Shown here: piece by piece, positions 11,523-23,402 of the stretch
Layout of the letters: every line of letters begins with the position of its first letter
Numbering within the stretch: position 1 is the stretch's first letter
Assembly: GCA_907165275.2 (NCBI GenBank)
Contig: OU015669.1
Span: forward strand, 8,640,501-8,704,500
Reading direction: 5' to 3'
Source: Zygaena filipendulae
Lineage: Eukaryota; Arthropoda; Insecta; Lepidoptera; Zygaenidae
DNA: 64,000 nucleotides
Notes under the pieces: generated by a model
The model's input: only the letters and a program-made list of their open reading frames with translations
Databases searched by the model: none
Told to the model about the DNA's origin: nothing
Program-made: the position numbers and the translations under genes

Positions 11523-11691
11523 CAGGGTGGAAACTTTAAGAGTGCACAAAATAAATAAATAAAAAAACATTTGAAAAACATGTCGTCGTATATGTAGAAT
11601 GTGTACTTGTGCGGATACACAAAGCGATGCACTTTCCATAACACTTTACAATTTTGCAATACAATATCTTTATAATAATGTTTCCACTCTG
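11523..11691. mobile_element. TA-flanked MITE, 169 bp
   Basis: Termini CAGGGTGGAAACTTT (11523-11537) and AATGTTTCCACTCTG (ending 11691) are inverted repeats, with TA on both outer sides (11521-11522 and 11692-11693) as in Tc1/mariner-type elements. No transposase. The right terminus is included in the adjacent hairpin at 11686-11734. Confidence 0.6.
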
Positions 11692-11734
11692 TATAGACGT
11701 TATGAGATTCAAACTCATAACGTCTATACAGAGT
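11686..11734. repeat. perfect snap-back hairpin at a MITE end, 21-bp arms, 7-nt loop
   Basis: Bases 11686-11706 are the exact reverse complement of 11714-11734, with loop attcaaa. The left arm includes the last six bases of the neighbouring MITE and its TA, so the hairpin was made after that insertion by copying the junction in inverted orientation. Confidence 0.85.
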
Positions 11735-12180
11735 TCAATTCACTGTTCCTCTAAAACCTACTATTTATTGTTAGGTATTAGAAGAACAGTCAATTTTTTT
11801 ATTGTGTATCACAAAAAGATAATTAATTCACTACGAGTATACAGTTGGACCGATCGCACGGCATCATTGCGTGTATTTCTAAACTCCATTGAATGTACCT
11901 ACATACCATTTGAAACAACAATTCTACCTTTATAGTCACATTAAAAATTAAAAGAACCGGAATAAAACTTCATCGATTCGCGAATGTTTCTTCGGGGAAC
12001 ACTATATCTTACGACTCAGTGCTGACGTCGATGTAGCAAAGTAACTACCTACTGCATTTGTGCAAAATTTACAATGCTTTTAGTCACACACCAGCGATCA
12101 ACTCGCACGTTTGCAGGCGATCTGTTTTGGTGGCAGCAACTCGGAACTGGCATGGAACTTCAAAGTTCGTGGATAGGGCA

Positions 12181-12350
12181 TCAAAGTCAAATCATTAATT
12201 CAAATTAGGCCCATAATGTGGCTCTTTTTGACGTCAATAAAATTATAATTTACAGACAGCACCCATAAAATATCCACTCTTCACAGCTTCCTAGTGCTAT
12301 GAATGAAGAGAAGCTGCGCAACAAACTCTCCAGCAGCACGCTGTCACTTT
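12181..12350 (-). mobile_element. short retroposon with (TTTGAC)n-like tail, copy 1
   Basis: On the minus strand it begins near aaagtgacagcgtgctgctgg and runs through gagagtttgttgcgcagctt to a tail resembling aatgatttgactttga. It is the inverted counterpart of the copy at 45871-46052, which has a target duplication. Probably the 3' end of a non-LTR element or a SINE mobilised by one. Confidence 0.6.
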
Positions 12351-12502
12351 AAAATTATAATATGCATAATATTATTGGTAACTCAAATTTAATTATGTGA
12401 GAACATTGAGCCGTAACCAGCAATAAACTACGTACGGTAGGTACAGACTATAGAGACATTAGGAGTTAAACAAGGATTAAGTATCTTCCATCCTTACTAC
12501 AA

Positions 12503-12672
12503 TCCTTACTAATATTACAAATTCGAAAGTGAGTTTGTTTGTTAGGTTTTCACGGCTGAACTACTGAACCAATCATCATGTTATTTTGTATACACGTTGT
12601 CAAGGAAACAGAGACGGACAAAGGGTACTTTTTATTTCGAAATTCCTGCGCAAACTCCGATATTAATGTGGT
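12503..12672 (+). mobile_element. Helitron (Lep1-like), 3' end lost
   Basis: The 5' terminus is preserved as A|TCCTTACTAATATTACAAAT. The body contains ttttgtatacacgttgtcaagg and ggtactttttatttcgaaat. The terminal hairpin and CTAG are replaced by unrelated DNA after about 12672. Confidence 0.7.
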
Positions 12673-12862
12673 TTAAATGACATGACATGAAGCTCTCAGC
12701 CCATCAATTCAAGCTTTCATGTGACCTCTTCGTTAAAAAACGTAGGTACCTATGTGTGTAGTGACGCTGGTCAAATCAAAATTTATACCCTTCTGTCAAA
12801 ATAATCTTTACCTTAAAAACTACAGATTTATTCTTTTAAAGAAGTCATATTAATGTAATATA

Positions 12863-13268
12863 CAAAATGTTACAGAAAGGTGTAGTCATATTTGACAATT
12901 GTGTTCACATTATCGTTTACAATGATTTGACACTATAGTAACTGACCCGAAAAATTGAAATAAATATTCCTAGGATTTGCTAGGTTTGTTGTTATTAACT
13001 TGTCATTGCACCCTGACGGTGATAAATTGCATTAAATAATGTAGAATCTGTTACCTGTGACTAGTTCATGGTCTACCCAGTGATATGACATATTTATTTT
13101 GTTGCGGAACTAGTCGATGAAAATATTTTTTATTTTGGTAATGAAATTGAATGAAAACTCAAAAACCTTACTTCAAAGGTTTTTGAGTTAAATACCACGG
13201 TCAAATTATTTTATAAGATTGCCAGATTACAATCTTCAAATATGACTACACCTTTCTGTAACACCTTG
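12863..13268. mobile_element. TA-flanked MITE with long TIRs, 406 bp
   Basis: TIRs of about 34 bp (CAAAATGTTACAGAAAGGTG inwards at the left, CACCTTTCTGTAACACCTTG at the right) are flanked by TA at 12861-12862 and 13269-13270. The inside is noncoding and holds a perfect 14-bp hairpin. Tc1/mariner-type mobilisation is inferred from the TA. Confidence 0.7.
13156..13189. repeat. perfect hairpin, 14-bp arms, 6-nt loop
   Basis: Bases 13156-13169 pair exactly with 13176-13189 around loop acttca, inside the TA-flanked MITE. Confidence 0.8.
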
Positions 13269-13617
13269 TAGAAGAAAAATTCGTATTCTTCATAAATACC
13301 ATATCCAAATTGCTCCAAGTCCTTTCGCAATTCACAGAACCCGTACCAAAGGCAAAGGGGAAGATGTAGATTTTCCTTACACCATTAACATGTATATTGC
13401 CTTTAATTTATTGTTACTAAGCTTTTTGATAGCGCGACAAACGTTGTATTTTACGCGAATCCATTCTACAAAATGTTTTCAATGATGTACCTAATGGAGC
13501 ATTCTTGTTTTTATTGTCCTTCATCTATTTAATGTTATGTTATTAAAAAATTGTAAACATGCTGTCTGAACATTTTTCTTTTTTTTCACACAAAAAAAAA
13601 GAAAAAATTAACACTAA

Positions 13618-13828
13618 CGACCACACTCACAGTCATTTTAATAATTAAATTTTAAGTAAAGATTGATAATAGATAACTATCGTACTCAGATAAGTTCGTT
13701 TAATTATCTAGTTCGTTTAACTATCTAGTTCGTTTAATTATTAGATGAACGTCTCTGAGCGCGGAAGTTTTATTTTAAAAATCTTAACTGAAAATTAGTA
13801 ATCATTAAAACGACTCTGAGTGCGGCCG
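13618..13828. mobile_element. Tourist/Harbinger-type MITE, copy 2, 211 bp
   Basis: Left end CGACCACACTCACAGTCATT, right end AACGACTCTGAGTGCGGCCG, flanked by TAA on both sides (13615-13617 and 13829-13831). The interior shows three tandem agttcgtttaaytatct units at about 13695-13745 in place of the usual internal loop. Confidence 0.75.
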
Positions 13829-13872
13829 TAACAGAGGATAATATAACGTCTTGATCTTGAACTATAAATGCA

Positions 13873-14042
13873 CTAGCTGCTCCGCACCCTAATTTTGGAG
13901 TTCCCGCAGAAACCCCGGGGACACAAAGTACCCTATGTCTTTCTCTGTACCTTCAACAACGTGTATACAAAATTTCATGATGATCGATTACGTCGTTATA
14001 AGGTGTGAAAGCGCAAAAACATTTTGCATTTACAATAATAAG
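13873..14042 (-). mobile_element. Helitron (Lep1-like), 5' end degraded
   Basis: The CTAG 3' terminus lies at 13873-13876 (plus-strand actagctg), followed by ggagttcccgcagaa, ctatgtctttctctgtacc and gtgtatacaaaatttcatga. The GC hairpin is decayed and the 5' TC end is not clear. Confidence 0.65.
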
Positions 14043-14753
14043 AATTCGTTCTTGTGTTATTTTAATCGAGTACCGTACAATAAAAATCAGTACATATCAC
14101 TGCATTATATTATAATTCCAGGCTAAATGTCTTTCATATTTGTATTAGAAACACAACGCTATACAGTTAATCTTGACTACTTCATAATTTCACCATTTAT
14201 CAAAACTTTAAACAACTCCTAATAATTAATGCAGTGAAAGTCGCTTAAAAATTAACTCTGTACCTGAAACATAATAGAATTCATTTTGCTTTAACGACTC
14301 TACGGCGACTTGCGCAATCAGTTTTCATTTAAGCCCCGGGTAATATTTATTAAGTTCAATTTCAAAACAACGTTGAGCAGAACCTTTGGAAAATACAAAA
14401 GACTATTGTGATACTGTGAGAGTACACGCCAAAGAACGTTGACCTCCCTACCGCCATTGCAGCGCTTTCAATTCCTATTAAAATCGAAGTATTTCTTCGG
14501 ACCTTCTAAACCTGGTCGTCTTTAGACGTAAAGTCACTTGTACTCTCAGCATATTTTCAGTGGGAAATCTCGAATATCACTTAGCCAGAGAGGTTATATC
14601 AATAAATTTGGGATAACATTTAAATGCGGGCTTTTGGACCGAATAGGGCGTTGTTATAACGGGTCGCTTAACACGGTAATGTGGGTTTGACGAAGGGTTT
14701 TTCGTTTTTTTAAAAGCATTGAGATATCAAAAATTTTCAGGAAATTTTTTATA
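14043..14753. other. unique spacer, no gene seen
   Basis: Mostly unique sequence. A patch at 14400-14560 is GC-balanced, but no coding or RNA signal is visible. Confidence 0.4.
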
Positions 14754-14790
14754 CTAGCTGTTCGTTTTTTCCGCGTTTACGAAAATTTAA
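14754..14790 (-). mobile_element. Helitron 3'-end fragment
   Basis: Plus-strand atactagctgttcg resembles the last bases of the Helitron family; nothing further is preserved. It lies 50 bp from a complete copy in the same orientation. Confidence 0.35.
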
Positions 14791-14806
14791 TGGGATTTAT
14801 TCATTA

Positions 14807-15005
14807 CTAGCTGTGCCTCGCGGTTTCATCCGAGCTAATGTCAGAGTTCCCGCGGGAATTCCGAGATAAAAAGTAGTTTATGTCCTTCTCTGTACAGCTG
14901 ACAATGTGCATGCCAAATTTCATCCAAATCCATTTAGCCGTTTTTGCGTGATTGAGTAACAAACATCCAAACATCCACACTTTCACGTTTATAATATTAG
15001 CAGGA
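14807..15005 (-). mobile_element. complete Helitron (Lep1-like), 199 bp
   Basis: On the minus strand it runs from A|TCCTGCTAATATTATAAACG to the terminus CTAG|T at 14807, so both the TC and CTAG ends and the A^T target are present. The 3' hairpin region is reduced (gcctcgcggtttcatccgag on the plus strand). It contains no protein-coding capacity and must depend on an autonomous element elsewhere. Confidence 0.85.
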
Positions 15006-15775
15006 TTATAATTTTTGTACCGGTATAAACTACCCACAGTATTCTATGACGTGTTTAAGATATAACAAATTTTATCTGTATGCCAAACTTCTCCCTCGAC
15101 GTGCAGCCGTTTATTAAGTGATTTATCGCTAACAGAAAAAAAAAACTTCTCAAATCTACAAATCAAGATCAACGGATCGGATAGACAAAGATGAAAGTTG
15201 GTGGGATTAATTTTCAAACGGCTGATGATAAGTTAGAAGGAATGTGTTATTTATTTACTTACTATTAAATAAATTAATATTGCTTTCGGAGTTATTAAAA
15301 TTAAAAATCAAACTCAACAATTTTATAAGTTTATTTTTCACCCGCGTGAGTTTTAATAATAATAATAATTCATTTATTTCGGACAAAATAACCCATACTA
15401 TTCCAATAAAATAATAAAAAAATAAATTGCATTAGATTGATTAAATAAAATAAAATAAAAATTAAATTCAATAAACTAAATTAGACTTAATAACATTTTC
15501 ATTGAATAATTAAATAAACTAAATCAAATTAAATAAATGAAAACTTTTAAACGTTTTGGGATCAGGAACCTTTGCGGACGCACGCAGAACAACCCGCCAA
15601 AGTTTCATCACAATCGTACCAATAGTTTCGAAACGCATAGAGGACAGACATACAAACATTCATTTTCATTTCTAAAGAAGATTGCACGCTTATCTCAAGA
15701 AAATATTAATTTATTAACATTGAATAATACTGCATACGGCCGACATAATTACAAAATGTCATAGAGGCAGTAATC
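15006..15775. other. spacer with (TAA)n and retroelement-like tail
   Basis: A cacccgcgtgag Helitron scrap near 15340 is followed by (TAA)n at 15354-15369 and attcatttatttcggacaaa, a tail often seen at insect LINE 3' ends. No gene is supported. Confidence 0.4.
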
Positions 15776-15990
15776 AATCAGATTCACATACATTCATTCA
15801 CCGAAAAGGCGAACGCCCATTTTTAATTTACACCCCAACGATCTTTCCGCCGACTTATCTATCCACAACAAAACGCGCGCGAATCATGAATGAATATAAA
15901 TGATATGAACATCCGAGAACCGCCGAACCGCAGCCGGAAATGACCGAAGATTTGTCATTGTCGAATTTGAATGCGAAAAAGCAGGAGACA
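15776..15990. promoter_or_regulatory. candidate conserved noncoding island
   Basis: Unique GC-balanced stretch including aaaggcgaacgcccat, ccgccgacttatctatcc, acgcgcgcgaatcatgaat and gccgaaccgcagccgg. No frame with motifs. Regulatory role is inference. Confidence 0.25.
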
Positions 15991-16103
15991 CAAACGTCAT
16001 CTGTTTTGTGACTTTGTTCTATTTTATATCTACACCATATTATGTATTGTGTTATTTTTTAATACTTTAGGGCATTCGTAGCCGATAGTGTTGAGTATAC
16101 TAA

Positions 16104-16285
16104 CGGAGTATACGCTCAGAGTCGTTTTAATGATTTATTTAATTTTAAGTGAAGAGAGAGAGACGTTCATTAAATTAATGTTAATTGGCATTTAACGAAA
16201 TTTAACTTAATTAGTGAAATGCCAATTAAAATTAAGTTAAAGGTGCGGCAGCTTTGTTATTAAAATCTTTACTTAAAATTAAGTA
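16104..16285. mobile_element. Tourist/Harbinger-type MITE, copy 3, right end lost
   Basis: Begins after TAA (16101-16103) with CGGAGTATACGCTCAGAGTCG, and carries the internal inverted pair attaatgttaattggcattt / aaatgccaattaaaattaag. The right half is present to about aaatctttacttaaaattaa, but the terminal TGCGGCCG is missing. Confidence 0.65.
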
Positions 16286-17206
16286 GGTTAAGTAGGTGTT
16301 GCAGAGAATAGACTTGATGTTGAGGACTAACTATGAGTAGGCAGATAGTACTATTCAGATACATCAATGTTTAGGATTTTTGTTCCTACTTCCTTTATGC
16401 ACCACACATGTTACCAAAAATTATATCCGTAGAAAATTATTTTCTTTTTCCTTCAAATTTTCAAATAAACTAAACCAAATACTGTCGTGAGCGAGCCCGT
16501 TTATTTATTTTTATTTAAGCCGCGGGGAACAAGTACCAACTTTCATAACAAACAGACACTGCAATTTTATTTATATGTATAGATGTATAGATAATTAATC
16601 ATGTCAAAATTTAACTAATTTCATAGTGAAATAATTAAAATTATCACAAGAAATCAACAAAACCATGTGGTTTAAGAAAATTTACATAAATAATTACGAA
16701 GCGATTTTAAAATAAAGGGCAACTATCTCACTTTTACCCTATATCTACTCATTTTGATCTATATTGTTTTTTCTACTAGTGTAACAAAGAGAACATTTTT
16801 AGTTCTACACCTTTTTTCGAATATAATCCCGATACGGAAATTCGAGATCTGTACGGTGTGTACGAAATTGGCGAATGAATAATGGCATGTCTTCATAATT
16901 CCTGCAGGATTTTTGCAGACTCATCTATTATTTAGGCGGAACGGAGGCTTCGTACTGAAATTTACAGTTTCCGCTTCGACAACACATCGAGTTGAACACA
17001 GCGCCTAAGCCACGTAGGCACCTACCTATTCATCTGAATGTAATAAATTCTATGTATGTGTCGTTTAAGGTATTGGCTGACGCACCTGTGTTTCGTTTCG
17101 TATAGTAATGTAATAGGGTTTTTTTTAATTTCGAACATAAATTATCATGGCATCCATTTTTTGTAAAAACGATTGTACTAATCATGTAATTTGGATTTAT
17201 TTTATA
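16286..17206. other. AT-rich spacer, no gene seen
   Basis: No recognised repeat, ORF or RNA gene. Confidence 0.45.
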
Positions 17207-17250
17207 CTAGCTGTACCCCGTGGTTTCTTTTGGGCGTCCCTAGACGGCAC
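17207..17250 (-). mobile_element. Helitron 3'-end fragment
   Basis: Plus-strand actagctgtaccccgtggtt is the complement of a Helitron terminus; the rest of the element is absent. Confidence 0.45.
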
Positions 17251-17378
17251 TGTTTTTTTATGTGCAGACATTGTCTTTAATCTCACTCGGTATATGGCGG
17301 CGATACGGACTCGCAATCAGCCGACTTACTCTTTACGCAATCGAGTGAGAGTCATACTCTTGACTTAATCTTGTTAGT

Positions 17379-17665
17379 ATCAAATCGAACTCGAATCGAA
17401 ATGAGATCAAAACGGAATCAAATATTGTTACTTTTAAAGCTTTGCGATCGTGTCACAATCGAATTTATCTGTCAAATTTCCCGATTTCAATATAGGCGTT
17501 GTGTTATTGACTTGTCGGACGTCATCTTTAGACATCAACACGATTTCAAATACGATTTGATTTCGATCTCAAATGTATGTACTAAAATGGTGTCAGGTGA
17601 AATCAAATCGAAGTCAAATCAAAATCGAAATCAGCCTCAAATCATTTTCGAGAGTAAAGCAACAG
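17379..17665. repeat. unclassified interspersed repeat, copy 1
   Basis: The stretch from atcaaatcgaactcgaatcg to cattttcgagagtaaagc recurs in the same orientation at 62253-62547 with many substitutions and one insertion. The motifs tcgaa and atcaaat repeat throughout, giving a 109-codon spurious frame. No TIR or tail is visible. Confidence 0.6.
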
Positions 17666-17695
17666 ATACTTATATAATATTTATAACGGGTGTCA

Positions 17696-17736
17696 ATTAA
17701 ATACCTTTTCACTAATACAGTGAAAAGGTATTTAAT
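17696..17736. repeat. perfect snap-back hairpin, 18-bp arms, loop AATAC
   Basis: Bases 17696-17713 pair exactly with 17719-17736. It lies 10 bp from a second perfect hairpin that has the same loop sequence. Confidence 0.85.
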
Positions 17737-17746
17737 TTCTTTGAAA

Positions 17747-17797
17747 ATTATGATTTGACCCTCATCAAAAATACTTTGATGAGGGTCAAATCATAAT
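17747..17797. repeat. perfect snap-back hairpin, 23-bp arms, loop AATAC
   Basis: Bases 17747-17769 pair exactly with 17775-17797 around loop aatac, the same five bases as the loop of the hairpin just upstream. Confidence 0.85.
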
Positions 17798-18000
17798 CAG
17801 ACCCTAGCTAGGTCATACCTATTAGCGATTTATAAAATGAGAGGCAGCAGAACATCTCGATTGGATTGGTGGAACATCTTACAATGATTTCTATCAGTTC
17901 GATTCGACAACGCTCTTGATAGAACCCACAGTTTGATAGGAAATGTAGGATATTGATCCGCATCTGAGTGCAAGTCAATTGGGTATTTTCTGGTGTATGA

Positions 18001-18330
18001 AAATCAAAATTCCAATTAGTGCGTCAGTTAGAAAATAAAAAAATAATAGGTAGACACTAGACACGTATTTTTTGCTTTTTTATATTAATGAAAAATAAAC
18101 ATAGATAGGTAAAGCTCATTAAAGTTTCGGGTGCAGGGGGACTCGTGACGTTATTTTTCAGTGTACGCAAACAGTACAAACTGCATCGGGCTGTGACGTC
18201 ACGCGAAATTTTAACTCAATGTATCGCCGTTATTTTTTGATTGCGTTTACGCGTTAACTATTTATAGTTAATAAAAAATACGTGTCCAATATTTTTTATT
18301 AATCTACACGACGCGACGGACTAAAAAAAA
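18001..18330. mobile_element. TAGTCCGTC MITE, copy 2, opposite orientation, with CRE sites
   Basis: Left end TAGTGCGTCAGTTAG and right end GCGACGGACTAAA. The interior has TGACGTTA at 18146-18153 (one change) and a perfect TGACGTCA at 18194-18201, plus ccgttattttttgattgcg. It is the reverse-oriented counterpart of the copy at 8163-8480. Confidence 0.7.
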
Positions 18331-21300
18331 ATTGGCAAGTAGCCAATTCCACTATAGCAACTTCCAAATACGAACGAAGTCACAGGCCACAACTGGTTAG
18401 TATTAACAAAGGCATATTACACCTTATAACACGATTCGAGTCGCATCATCTCTAATCTTTGTTATGTTTTAACCCTAAAATGTCCCAGTTTTTCAGCGTG
18501 TAATTTATCAACTATACATTAAATAAACACTCGAATAATCTTCTTTTATCCAGTGCCGGTGCATAGTGACCAGAGAAGCAGGTGTTAACCAATTTTGAAC
18601 TTTATGAGTAAGCAATTAAGACTTAGATAAAATAGCGTAAGGATAACTGTACGTGTGAGAACGTTAATCATGTGTAGGATTTTATGTAAATTCAACTAAG
18701 TGCTGCTGATAAATGAATGGTCAAGTTTGGTCAATATGGCAACAACGAAAGCTTAGAATTCAAGTAGATATAGTAGGTACGTATAACTTAGCGAATAAAA
18801 TGTGCTCTTATAATTTTATTTTAAAATTTTCATAGCATGCGTATTTGTAAAACTATAGGTAAGTATTTTTGTTTCAATTCCGTATAGTGAGAAATCTTAA
18901 ATCCTGCAATCAATAATATTCTTTCTGTACTTGGTCTGATATTTTTAGAAAAATATAGTAATTTTCGTAGATATTTTAGTTCTAAATTAGTGTTTTAAGG
19001 CGCGAGTATGAGGATTTTAACATTATATACCAATATTCTTAATATCGTGTTATCTGATTCAAATCCGGCTCAAAGGACCAGTTGGTTGCTGCAGTTTAAC
19101 CTTGATGAACTAATCAAATCATCCGAACATATCGTTACTTAAAAATAACGTACTTAATACATAATATTATTCCTCGACATCAATTATGACTAAGCCACTG
19201 TGGATAGTAATTTTAATAAAAATTATGCTCCATGAAACTTAAAATTTTTGTATTTTTTTAGTTAATTTCAACATCAAAAGTTGCGTAGCTCCACAGTGTT
19301 CGCGTGCAAACTTCTTCACGCACTGTCCACTTCATTTCATTTTTCATTCTTATACCGTTTTGTTTCGCTGACAGGGGTTCCGCCTGTTCATTGAGAGTGC
19401 TGGTTTGTTTTTGCTGCCTACTGGACCCTTCTCAATCAGCTTTATGGGACTCGATGCTGCCTTGTGCGACGTGAATCATGAAATTGTAAATTATTCAGAC
19501 CGATAAAAGTATATAGTTTTTGCATATGTAGACTTACTACGTAGGTAGGTTAGGTACCTACTGCTGTTTTAAGTAGATTTCATTGCCACGATTTTCGGAA
19601 TTTCCTCGAGAACTCTCTGATGTAATGATATAAAAAGTATGCTAAATATCCTTGATCTCTACAATATGCTAAGTTACACTCAAATACATGAGTATAGTTG
19701 TTTTAACCGGTTGCGTGTTAAAAAAAACCGATAATGTTTATTTTTAGGATTGTTCTTTTTATTTATACTGTAGGTACATAATAAATTGTTATTTTTTAAG
19801 TTTTTGGTGTCAAAACCATATTATAAATAAACTTTCCTATTATATTTGATATAACATTTTGTAATTAATCAATAAATAAATTATATTATGGATATAAATA
19901 ATTGTTTCCAGTCCCATCTATCTATTTGCATCTAAACTAGACATGTGAAATACACTGTTCCATACAGAGGTCAACGTTCAGAGACTGAAAGTAATGACGC
20001 TTCACCCGTACCCACCTACCGCATAAAGCATCCTGATTGAAGATAACCTGCTACTTTCTCAGATAATATGGACAGGAGAATTAACCCTGCAACGTCACAT
20101 CATTTATATACCATAACAACGTCTAGCTAATAGCACACTATATCACATTGACCAATACAAATGACGTCACTATAGGTCAAATAGTACGAATTTGTCTCGC
20201 TGCTCGCATCTCAATCATACAACCGTGATACAACGATGTACTATTTGTCATTTATTAACGGCAGCTATGGAGTTTGAATCGAATTAGGTTCTTATTGCAT
20301 TGGATTTAGTTCGATTTTGCAGTGTTAAGTGTTGGAGCGTGATGTGGCAAGTTTTGTTTTAATTTTGAAGGGTTGTATTGTAGTAGTAGGGTTAGGTAAG
20401 TTGGGGTTGAGGAAGTCAAAATAAGGTTACGAATTGCGATACTTTTTAAATTGCCAGTGGTATGAATATGGATAAATAAGTATCTATTTAATTTGCATGC
20501 GTTATTTTCTGTTTTACTTAACTTCACTAGTAAAGTCAGTTCGATTATTTTAAATACATACTAAACTTATTTTATCCAGACGTACGAGTATATTAATACC
20601 TTAACAGTTACTAGTTAAAAATGTATTAAAAAGTGCATAAGCAAAACTATCAAAAACGTAGTTTCTTTGTAAAATTTATATTTTTATTAATTGTTTTGTT
20701 AACAATGGGTATACATGTGATTTATTTACTAAAGTAATTGTTCATAAACCTAACATGCATTATTTCAATCAAACACACTGTCATATTTCGACTTAGAGCT
20801 TATGCCCCCTGAAAAGTTATTATTATGACACATTTTAATTATAAAACGCATTGGCAATTTTAATTTTAAAAGATAATCCGCTTATGAGTTTGTGGCGCGC
20901 GCTTTTAAATTATTAAATAGTGATGGGACAAATAAGAATCGAAATTTCCTATTAAAATGTAATGTGTGTTAAAGTATGTAACAACTTTTTTTTTTACTTT
21001 CCTAAAATAATAAAAAATATATATATGTAGGTATATTTTATGCGCTGACTGCCGACCTTAAATATGATATAGGTAGATTTTTTATTACAAATGTGAGTCC
21101 AAGAAATTAATAAACAATTAAAAATAAACTGTCGAAGAATAAATATAGAACTCATTTTCCCTTAAATTGTACGACTATGCATAGTAAACTTTATTGCCTA
21201 ATATTTTGCTGGCTTCTTCCGCGTGAACTTTGAGATTCCCTCAGGAACTTATTCAAATACAACGTTGTGACAAAAAGTCAAAGATGTGAATAAAAACATT

Positions 21301-21339
21301 TCCCAAACAAATTCTAGAAATTATATCGATAGTTTCATC
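18331..21339. other. long AT-rich spacer, no gene seen
   Basis: Three kilobases with no recognised repeat or gene. A GC-richer patch at 20150-20260 includes a perfect TGACGTCA at 20162-20169, which is not in the MITE family. Short frames such as 20306-20527 have no motif. Confidence 0.4.
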
Positions 21340-21640
21340 TACATCATCCCAACCCTATCAGCGAAACCGTCGCGGTGACAATAATAACCACAATTAACAT
21401 CGCCTTAATCCTCAACCGACAGGTTTCTTATTAAGGCCATTTGTTGGCGACTCCAGCGGAGTGGGAGCTGGATTATTTAAAATTATCAGTAGCATCTCTA
21501 TTTGCGCCGTCTTAGCGGTTTATAGCCGAGGGCGATGACAGATGTTAAATTATTATGAAACAGAGGTGTTGTAATTAGAAAGCTGCGGGCTAATTGTAGC
21601 TACCAACGAGTTGATTAGAAGCGTTGTCGGAGACTAAAAA
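21340..21640. promoter_or_regulatory. candidate conserved noncoding island
   Basis: Unique GC-balanced sequence with gaaaccgtcgcggtgac, aattaacatcgccttaatcc, gcgactccagcggagtggg and tgcgggctaattgtagc. Several TAATT cores, no coding signal. Enhancer role inferred only. Confidence 0.25.
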
Positions 21641-21664
21641 CCTTTCTTTATTTTCTATATAATT

Positions 21665-21945
21665 TATGGCTGTCCCCCGCGATTTCATCCGCGATAATTT
21701 CGGAGTTCCCGCGGGAATTCCGGGAAAAAAGAACTCTGTTTCCTTCTTTGTACCCCTGACAGTAGTTTACGGCGGTAAGCAGTTCCCCGCATTAATTCCG
21801 GAGTTCCCGCGGGAATTCCGGGGTAAAAACTATGCTATCTTTTAAGTTGGACCATATTATAAATGGTTACCAAATTTTATCAAAATCCGTTCTGTAGGTA
21901 GTTTCGGAGTCCATCGCGGACAAACAACGTGACACGTGATTTATA
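21665..21945 (-). mobile_element. Helitron-like copies, two 3' modules in tandem
   Basis: The GC-rich module ttcggagttcccgcgggaattccggg occurs twice (about 21697-21722 and 21798-21823), so two copies are joined or one was partially duplicated. The following atttatcaaaatccgttctg belongs to the family body. The LTR element starts just beyond. Confidence 0.6.
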
Positions 21946-21952
21946 TACATAT

Positions 21953-22159
21953 TTTTAGGTAAGCCTTCTTCAATTTCCAAATAAATTATGAAAACAGACA
22001 AAAATGATAAACTTCCAATATAACAACACTTCTCGACGAACGACGATGCGACGGAATGACTTGCACACAGCGACTACTTCCGTAGTTCCGTCTCACGCGC
22101 CGACCGCTGTCATGGCGCTGCCCGTAGTGTTGCCGCTCTCCAAGCCGAGTCTCCCAACA
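21953..22159 (-). repeat. LTR, 3' copy relative to the element
   Basis: Contains GC-rich DNA in its first half (minus strand) and AT-rich DNA with aataatttatt-like polyadenylation context in its second half. Identical to 24855-25061 at all positions compared. Confidence 0.85.
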
Positions 22160-22479
22160 CGGCCTCTCCTGACACCCTGACGTCCTCGTCAGGATCAATC
22201 TGATAAGGTCTTATCAGACTCGTCTCGCACATCCAGTACATGTAACAGATCGGTTAACAAGGGTCTCCAGACTGCATCCAATTTCGTCATAGCGATGCAA
22301 CAAAATTTAAACAACATTCGCAGATACAACAAAAGTGACAAGGTTTTAGGTACACAGTTAGGTTAGTTTCAGTTATATTCATCCAAATTAATATTCGTCA
22401 CACGAATAACCAACACCAAATAAAACCAAGATCTACGTCTACATCCACAACCACATGCAAAATAATCAACACTGAGCCG

Positions 22480-22720
22480 CACTGTGAGAGTCTCTTCGTC
22501 GCACGGTCGCACACTCTCACAGTCGCACTCAGCGACTCTTCGGCCTAGGCCATTACCGAAAAGCTTTCACACGCTGGGTAGTGATCAGGTACCACAGCGA
22601 CTCTTCGCATAACGAAAAGGTTTCAACCCTGGGCAGAGATCCGGTGCCCAGTAACACTTCGCTCAACGAAGAATTCCGCAACCATCATCATCATCTTCAT
22701 CCTCATCATCATCGTCATCA
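22480..22720 (-). repeat. LTR-element interior: degenerate repeats and (GAT)n
   Basis: Modules with gcgactcttcg..cgaaaa..ttcaaccctgggcag recur at about 60-bp spacing, followed at 22683-22720 by a catcatcat-type tract. On the minus strand the tract encodes an Asp/Glu run in a 109-codon frame (22663-22992) that has no recognisable domain. Confidence 0.5.
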
Positions 22721-23402
22721 CCGTCGAACGTAGCAACCCACTCGGAGGTCGGCTTCAAGATGACCTCGATGCTATACAGTCGAGATGCAAAACAGTGCGG
22801 TGACTGTGACGCTTCGCCGACACAGACGCAACGGCGTGCTGTGACGCGATCTGTACAGCGACGATGAACGGTGGCGTGGTAATATCGCCCACAAGACACA
22901 AGACACAGCCTCAATTTGTACCAGCGCACTATAGTGTAGCGGTGCAGCAGCACGTCCGTGGCAGTACGGGCGTGTGCATACTGGAGTCCCACGTCGAACT
23001 TCTTTCAGACACTTGATTCCAGCATTCGGTTCAGATACGCATCCTAAGAGTAAACTGCAAGTCGTAGAACTGACAATTGCATAACTTTAGTAAGCTTAAG
23101 TAATTTCACAAGAGCTTCGATCTTTCTTGAGCTCGGCCTAACCTGACCATTTCTAACAAGTATTCAAGTATTTATTGCTTACTAAGTGTACATAGCACAA
23201 CAGAGTCTTATACATTGTTACAGTGAGCTTAAGACTTAGCTATCTTTTACAGGTGTTCCAAAAATATTAGGACGCACTAGTAATTAAATTACTAGCCATC
23301 TACATAAATACATTTCAGTTCAACTACAACATTTCATTACTCAGATTACTATTTTTAAATACATCAGATGAACATTAAGCTTAACACTCAGAAGAATAGA
23401 GG

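Noticed and set aside
22663..22992. Acidic 109-codon protein
   Set aside because: The acidic run comes from a (GAT)n tract inside a non-autonomous LTR element; no domain is visible.
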